From positions 26,210,997-26,274,996 of the forward strand of contig NC_090953.1 in assembly GCF_040807025.1 (NCBI RefSeq): DNA of 64,000 bases. Direction: 5' to 3'. Position 1 is the stretch's first letter; each line of letters starts with the position of its first letter. A program made the translations under genes and the position numbers. The notes under the pieces were generated by a model, which saw nothing but the letters and a program-made list of their open reading frames with translations, had not been told where the DNA came from and did no database searches. This document shows, piece by piece, positions 57,800-64,000 of the stretch. This DNA comes from Struthio camelus. Its lineage: Eukaryota > Chordata > Aves > Struthioniformes > Struthionidae.

Positions 57800-59423
57800 C
57801 TGTGTCCCAGAGCCCCAGGGGACCCAAAACATTCCTTGCGCGTGAAGCACCTGGACGCATGGTTGTTGCTGCTGCTTGCAGAGGTCTCGCTGGTGACTAA
57901 GGCCTGGCCTCTCTCACCTGAAATGTTTTGCTCCCCCGTCATACGAGTTGACGTTGAGATGACTAGTCTGTGTCCCAGCCACCGCTCGGGGCTCCTAGGG
58001 CCCGCCAACTCGGAGGTCTCAGGCTAGCTGTCCGTAGGGGTTTTAAGTGGCTTTGCGTCATGCCGATGGCCTTTGGCTCATCCCCCTCTTTGTGGTGAGC
58101 ACGGCCATCAGGCATGGCGAAAGTCAGCCGTGAAGGACACCTCAAGTCAGCTCTCGAGTGCTTTTGGTGGAGGGACTCAGGCTGACCCTGAGAGACATCC
58201 CTCCCCGCAGGTGACGCATGGCAGACGCTGAGGAGATGGTGGGCTAAGTTCAGGGAGGGAGGACGTGAAGACTGCACAGGCCCGTGAGGGAGAGGAGACT
58301 CAAGCCTCCAGGCTCGTGGCAAAGCCCAACAGCAAGGAAGGAGCCTTGCGAGCTGCAGGGAAGCGCCCTTGGGGCAGCAGTGAGGGCCGTGATGATGTTG
58401 CTGGAGCTGGTCAGGCTGCGCCACAGCCTCTTTCTGCTGCCTTGGAGCGTGGGCACGAAGGCAGGTTCATGACGAGGAAGACAAAGCCAGAGAGCGGGGC
58501 AGTCCCCTCCAGGGCGGAAAGGGCAAGCGGTGGCTCTCGGGGAGCGCCAGAGCCCTGTGCTTTGGGGACTTGCCTGGGCCTTCGTGCTCCTTCCAGCCGG
58601 GGGTCTGGGCTCTGCTCGGGCAGTGGAGAAGCTCGTGGAAACAAGCAGCTCAAGGTGTAGGAGGGAGATCAAAGAGGCTCCTGCGTCCTTCCCTGGAAGG
58701 AAAGCGGCCCCCACCCAAATGGCCCCGTTTTGCCCAGCAAGTTCGTCCCGGAGGCCAAAAGCCTGCACGGCCTGCTTTTTAGGAGTGGCTCGGAGCAGCG
58801 AGCCACAAGCTCACGGCCGTTTCTCCTGGGTCAGGGATGGCGTGGCCCGTTCAAGGCATTTTCATTCCAGAGCAACGCTGGATGAGGCTCCCGGAGCAGG
58901 TGGGAGCGAGCCTTCGTACTGTGGGAGAGTTGGGAAAATCCCTGAACTCCAGGGAAACGTGAGTCACCCTGCTGTTGGCTTCAGGGAGGACGGTGTCCTG
59001 GCCTCGGCCGTGCCCGGGATACCGAGCTCACGTCCTCATTCTTCCTGAAGTGCCGCTTTCCTGAAGGGCATTTCCAAGCGGTTTGCATTACTGCTGAAAC
59101 CACTGGTGCCTCGGTGCAGTCTCGTGCTCCTGCCTTCCAGCCTTTTTGTGGCTGGGCAAGGGCCCGGGTGACTCAGCGCGTTGCAAAACAGTCACGGTGG
59201 GAAGGAACCTCTAAAGGTCCTCAGGGCCGACCTCCTGCTCCAAGCAGGCCGAACTTCCCAGCTACATCGGGAGGCTCGGAGTCGGAACACCGACACACAC
59301 ACACACACGGAGATGCCGGCGTCCCTCGCGCAGCCTGTTCCAGGGCGGCACCGTACTCTCTGAGACTTGTGTTTCCATTGCAGCAGCTGGGTTTTCCCTT
59401 CCCCTCCTGCCCCCTCGGCCTCT

Positions 59424-62400
59424 CCTCCTGCGGCACGTGCTTCAGCCCCAGCCGACTCGGTCTGGCCCTGGGCCTGGAGCTCTCTCCAGGTTTTTGGCAT
59501 GTCTCTCTCTGGTCCCGGGGGACCCAAACTGGGCACTGCAGTTCCGGAGTTGCCCCAGCAGTGAGGAGGGAAGAGCGTGGCTCGCTTTGCTCAGCTTGCG
59601 TTGAACCGTTTGAGTTGGAAGGGGCCTCTGGAAGTGAGCTGGTCCCACCCCTTGCTCGAAGCAGGGGCGCCTAGGTCGGCTGGCTCACGGACGTGTCTAG
59701 GCAAGTTCTTGCCTCTCTCCAAGAACAGCAAGCCAACAACCCCGCTCTTCCAAAGCCTGGCCATCCCCATGCTGCAACAGAGTCTCAAGCTTAATCTATG
59801 TTCTATCTAGGGGGATGTCACCGTGTTACAACTTGTGTCCTTTGCTCCTTGTCCTATCGCTGTGACATCCTTCAGAAGGAGTCTGGCTCCTCCTTCTCTT
59901 TCTGCTCCCACGGGGCAACCGCAGAGAGCAATAAGATCTCCCCGAGCCTTCTCTTCCTAGGGCTGCATGCAACGAGGTCTCCCAGCCTCTCCTCCTATGT
60001 CCCATGCATCAGACCCCAATCACCCTGCTGACCCTGTCCGCCTCGCCGGCACTCGCTCCACAAGGGCAAGGTCTTCCCAGGCCGCGAGATTCAAGACTGG
60101 ACGCCCTGTTGCGCACGCAGCCTCCCAAGCGCCAAGGAGAGGGGGAGGATCCCTGCCCTCGCCCTGCTGGCTGCACTCTTGCCAACCAGGACGTGGCTGT
60201 CCGTCCTCGCAGCCAGGGCGCGCTGCTGACCCAGGGCTGGCTTCTTGTCCTCCTGCACGCCCAACCGCCCTGCCCACCCCTCCCCCCCTACCACCACCAC
60301 CCCCACCACCACCACCCGAGATGCTTTGAAGCACGCTGCTCTCTCGCCAGTCAGCCTCCAGCCTGCCCGGTGTTATTGCAGGCCAGGGCAGGACGAGCCT
60401 TTGCCGTTGTTGAACTGCAGGCACCTCCTGTCAGCCCCTTTCTCCAGCCCGGGCAGTTTCCCCTGAACACCAGCCCGGGCCCCCAGTGCGTCAGCTGCCT
60501 GCCCCCTGACTGGCCTCTTGCAAAAGTGTGCTGAAAGCACCCTGTTGCACCGTTCACGTTGCTCAGGACACTGTCCAGTCAGGTTTTGAAGGTCTCCAGG
60601 GATGGAGACTCCGCAACCGCTGTGGGCAGCGTGTCCCAGTGCTTGGCCAGCCTCACCACTCACAAGTTTTCTCTTATGTTCGGATGAAATGTTCTGGGTC
60701 TCGGTTTGTGCCTGTTGCCCCTGGTCTGTTCACCGCATAACACTGAAAAGAATCTGGCGCCATCTTTGCTACAGCCTGCCACCGGTGTTCGTGCACCCTG
60801 ACAAGATCCCCCGAGCCTTCTGCCGGCCCAACAGTCCCAGCTCTCCCAGCCTCTGCTCGCAGCACAGGCGCTCCAGCCCCTTCATCATCTTTGTGGCCCT
60901 TTGCTGGGCTTGCTGCAGAAGGGCCGCGTCTTTCTTGCCCTGGGGAGCCCAGAGCTGGACGCAGCCCTCCGGATGCGCTCTCGCCAGCGCCGTGCAGAGG
61001 GCAGTCATCAACGCCCTCGACCTGGGGGCTCTTTGGGATGCAGCTAAAGGATGACGCTGGCCGCCTGGCTGCGAAGGAACGTTGCTGGCTCATGTTCAAC
61101 TCGCTCTCCCCCGCCGCCGCCCCCCGGACCCTTCGCTCCTTCTCTGCAAAGCTGCTTTCCAGGCGGTCGGCCCCGAACACGCACTGGTGCATGGGGTTAT
61201 GAACGTTGAGGTCCCTGCGGGTGGCAGTACACCCTCGCGGTGTATCAGCCACCCCTCCCAGTTGCGTATGAGCTGCAAAGCTGCTGAGGGTGCACGGGGG
61301 TGCCTTCATTAATGAAGAGGTCATTAATGAAGAGGCTGGACAGCACAGCACCCAGAATCGAGCCCCTGGGGGACGCCAGTGGTGGCTGGCCTCCAGCCGG
61401 TCTTTGTGCGGCTGATCACAGCCCTCGTGATGAACAGCATCTGCTGCTCTCCCCTCACCCACCAACTCCGCCATCTCATCGTAGAAGGCCCGTGCACTCG
61501 TGCATGTCCAGTTTGTTTAAATATTCCCCAACCTGATCCTCCTCCACCGAGGGCAAGTCTGCCTCAGCCTGCACTGCCCCCTGGTTTCAGGGCGCGGGCA
61601 TGCCTGACGTGCGGTCGTCCTGGCAAAGCCCAAGGCAAAGACGGCCTTCAGTGCCTTGGCCTTTTCTTTGTCCTTTGGCACCAGCTCCCCATTCCCAGTC
61701 AGCAGAGGGCCCACATTTTCTCTGCTCTGTCTTTTGCCGCTGAGGTACCCGTAGAAACACCTCTTGTTGCCCTTCACGTCCCTCGTCAGATTAAGCCCCA
61801 GGTGGCCTTTGGCCTTCCTAACCCCATCCCTGCCTGCTTGGACAGTGTCTCTGTATTCTTCCCAGGGCACATGTCCCTGCCTCCACCTCCCGTACGCTTC
61901 CTTGGAACGTCTGAGTTGGGCCAGGAGCTCCTTATGCCTCCACGCAGGCCTCCTGCCGCCTTAGCTTGTTGGGATGGACCATTCTGGAGCTTGGAGGAGG
62001 TGATCCCTGAAACTCAGCCATCCCTCCTGGACCCGCTCCTCTCTCCAGGATGGTGTGCCAGGGGATTCTCCCGAGCAGAGCCCGGAAGAGGCCACAGTCT
62101 GCTCTTCTGAAGTCCAGGGCTGTGCTCGTGGTTCGGGGCTTTTCTTCCTCCCGTCCGGAGCCCGAACTCCATCTGCTGATCACTGTGCCGGGGTTGCTCC
62201 CAGCCTTCCCGGTCCCGACCACTTAGATCTTCCTTGTGTGCAAGCATGAGGTCCAGCAGAGCGCCTGCCCTCGTCAGCGCCTCCCGTCACCTGTGTCAGG
62301 AACTTGTCGTCAAGGCCCTCCAGAAGCCTCCTGGGTTGCCCGTCTTGGACAGGGAGCTTTCTGTGATGAAAGCCCACAGCACAGGCGTTTCTGCAAGGTG

Positions 62401-64000
62401 AATGCAGGATCTCCTCCTGACAGCGAAGGCAGTTAAAGCAGTCCATGGGTGGCCCCTACTTGCTTGGCCAGCCTCTGAGAGGAGAAGCAGAGCAGCCTGA
62501 TGCTCCCCGGCGGAGGCATCGGAAGCAGCTGTGACGCCAAGCACAGCACTTCTCCCCACACCCGACCTCCAGTCCGCTTCCTTTGTCCCCCACTGCCCTG
62601 TGAGCGCAAGCGCTCCAGAAGGCAGCCCCCAGGAGTGACGGCGCTCCCTCCCTCTGCGCTCTGGAAGTGGAGCTGTGAGTCCAGATCTCAGTGGGAGCTC
62701 AAGCTTCTGCCTCACGGGCGGCTTTCTTTGGCGCCCTTGCGTTTTCACACCCCTTTTTTGACCACCCTCACAGTAAAGCAGTCGTCTGCTGTGTGTTCAA
62801 GCGGGATTTGCGGGATTTCAGCTTGTGCCTACTACTGCTTGGCCTCTCGTGGGGCACCAGTGAGAAGCAGCTGGCTCTTTCTTCTTTACTCCCCTGCCCC
62901 TGCCCCTGCCCCCTCCACCGCCTCAGGGATGGACACGTATCGATAAGGTCCTCCCGAGCCTGCTCTTCTCCAAGCTAAACCCTGCCTCCTCAGCTCCCGG
63001 CTGACCGGCAGAGCGCGGTAAGCGCAGGACAGAGGGGAGCGCTTTTCCACGCAGAGCGGGCGGCTAACGGAGGCTGGAGGAGAAAGAAACACCACCACAA
63101 GTCTCCAGCTATGCTGCACCACGTCTTTAATGAGAAGGAAGGAAAAAAGGCAGTGAAGCAGTACAGAGACCAAGACACCCGTTTGCAGGGTTCAAGAGGA
63201 GAGTCAGCCAAGCGGAAGAGCAGGAGCTCTTTCTCAAGGAGCTCCGAGTAAAGCAGAGCCAGAGGCAGCGTGGCAAGCCCGGCCATGCAGCGAGAAGCAG
63301 CTGGCACCGTTCCCTCGCCCCCGGGGGGCCGGGCGTACCCAGCTCATCTGCAAGCCATGGCCATGCTTGCAGCCTCGGCTCCCCATTTCCTTCCAGGTTC
63401 CTGGCTGGTGGCTCCGAAGGGGATGATCCGCTGGCTTCAGCAGTTTAGACTGCAGCGGGGGGGAGGCAGACACAGTCCGACGCCCCCCAGATCGAGGGAG
63501 CCCCCCGATGCGATGGGCACCCCGCCAGCGCTGAGGGAGCTCCCAACAGCAGCTGACAGAGAGGATCCCACGGCTGTGCTCTGAGGGAAGGAGGTGAGAA
63601 TGGGGCCAGGCAGGGTCACCACGACCGGGGAGGCCTGGATGGCAACCGTCGAGTCAGCGCAGCGGGCGACGCACGGCTCGCTGCAGCTGCTTGCCAGTGG
63701 GGTTGGGCCAGAGGTGCCGCAGGGGCGTGGCAGGCAGGGTCTGAAGCAAGACATCTCTCTGTGAGGCAGGCAAAGCTGAAACACAGGGCAGCGGAGGGAA
63801 AACAGGGCAGAAGTTGGAGGAGCCCGGACAGCGCAGAGCGCACGGCAACTGCCCAGCCCCTGCGTTTGGAGCACAACCGGTTTAGCAAAGCCAGCCCCAT
63901 GCTCGGAGGAGAACCCACAAGGAGCTGCAGGCATGGTTTGGGCAAGCCCGCAATGCCTTCCCCTTCCCCTTGCTCCCCCCTCACCTCCCCCCTCCCCCGC
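59424..64000. repeat. Array unit 6 (partial, 4,577 bp in window)
   Basis: CR1 A 59594-60555, CR1 B 60556-62460, CR1 C 62690-63005, keratin coding exon about 63110-63775, then part of the intron, cut by the window end. It is a mosaic: like units 4-5 up to about 62426 (CCCGTCTTGG, CAGCGAAGG), then like unit 1 from about 62557 (CCCCACACCC, TGCCCTGTGAG, GGTCCTCCCG, and the unit 1-3 form of the C-run). Private: A in AAGAACAGCAAG near 59726. Confidence 0.95.
63437..63754 (-). CDS. Feather-type beta-keratin, copy 6
   Basis: Predicted protein identical to copy 1. Start at 63754, acceptor 63777-63776, ATTAAA 63126-63131. The promoter and exon 1 would lie near 64,585-64,650, beyond the window, so integrity of the whole gene cannot be judged here. 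Confidence 0.9.
   Translation of the reverse strand: MSCFRPCLPRPCGTSGPTPLASSCSEPCVARCADSTVAIQASPVVVTLPGPILTSFPQSTAVGSSLSAAVGSSLSAGGVPIASGGSLDLGGVGLCLPPPRCSLNC

Larger units (their letters stand above)
52570..59423. repeat. Array unit 5 (6,854 bp)
   Basis: CR1 A 52740-53701, CR1 B 53702-55606, CR1 C 55836-56151, keratin gene 56256-57799, unassigned 57800-59180, CR1 D from 59181. Nearly identical to unit 4. The private change I saw is a G for C at 56938 in the keratin intron. Confidence 0.95.
25155..64000. repeat. 6,854-bp tandem array of feather beta-keratin gene units
   Basis: Five complete units and part of a sixth, head to tail, with starts at 25155, 32008, 38862, 45716, 52570 and 59424. 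Unit 1 is one base shorter because its C-run near 26020 has six C instead of seven. The array continues past the window. Variation between units is limited to scattered single-base changes. The phase is set by the left edge of homology, which falls inside an old CR1 fragment. Each unit carries one minus-strand keratin gene. Confidence 0.97.

Noticed and set aside
25155..64000. CRISPR array or satellite
   Set aside because: Units are 6.85 kb with a spliced eukaryotic gene; no short repeat-spacer pattern and far too complex for a simple satellite.

Overview
The window is nuclear DNA from a bird. The evidence is many CR1 (chicken repeat 1) LINE retrotransposons of several ages, olfactory receptor (OR) remnants, a vertebrate-type tRNA gene, and feather-type beta-keratin (corneous beta-protein) genes, which are restricted to sauropsids and in this form to birds. 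I cannot assign a species.

Left part, about 1-25,154, AT-rich. It holds two OR pseudogenes on the minus strand: an OR6-like fragment near 3.4-3.8 kb and an OR12D-like gene at 4.7-5.6 kb broken by one missing base. A young, 5'-truncated CR1 at 6.7-9.9 kb carries an open 973-codon ORF2. A nest of CR1 pieces fills 12.7-20.1 kb; within it lie a head-to-head CR1 3' end, an older CR1, and one intact tRNA-Gly(UCC). Two of the CR1 pieces are complementary halves of one element and overlap by a 252-bp direct repeat. The rest is intergenic DNA with older CR1 scraps and a dinucleotide microsatellite.

Right part, 25,155 to the window end, GC-rich. This is a tandem array with a 6,854-bp period (6,853 in the first unit): five complete units and 4,577 bp of a sixth, running off the window. 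Copies are nearly identical; I found only about twenty variable positions by eye. Each unit has one minus-strand gene: a TATA-like box, a short non-coding exon, an intron of about 0.8 kb with a strong G-run tract on the transcribed-sense strand, and a coding exon for a 105-residue feather-type beta-keratin, followed by an ATTAAA polyadenylation signal. The six predicted proteins are identical. About half of each unit is old minus-strand CR1 debris that was amplified together with the gene; about 1.4 kb upstream of each promoter is unassigned.

The array is the main discovery. It is a homogenised feather beta-keratin gene array whose copies should all make the same cysteine-, proline- and serine-rich structural protein for epidermal appendages. 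The pattern of shared variants (units 2 and 3 alike, 4 and 5 alike, unit 6 a mosaic) points to unequal exchange or gene conversion. No bacterial-type systems, CRISPR arrays or endogenous retroviruses were recognised.
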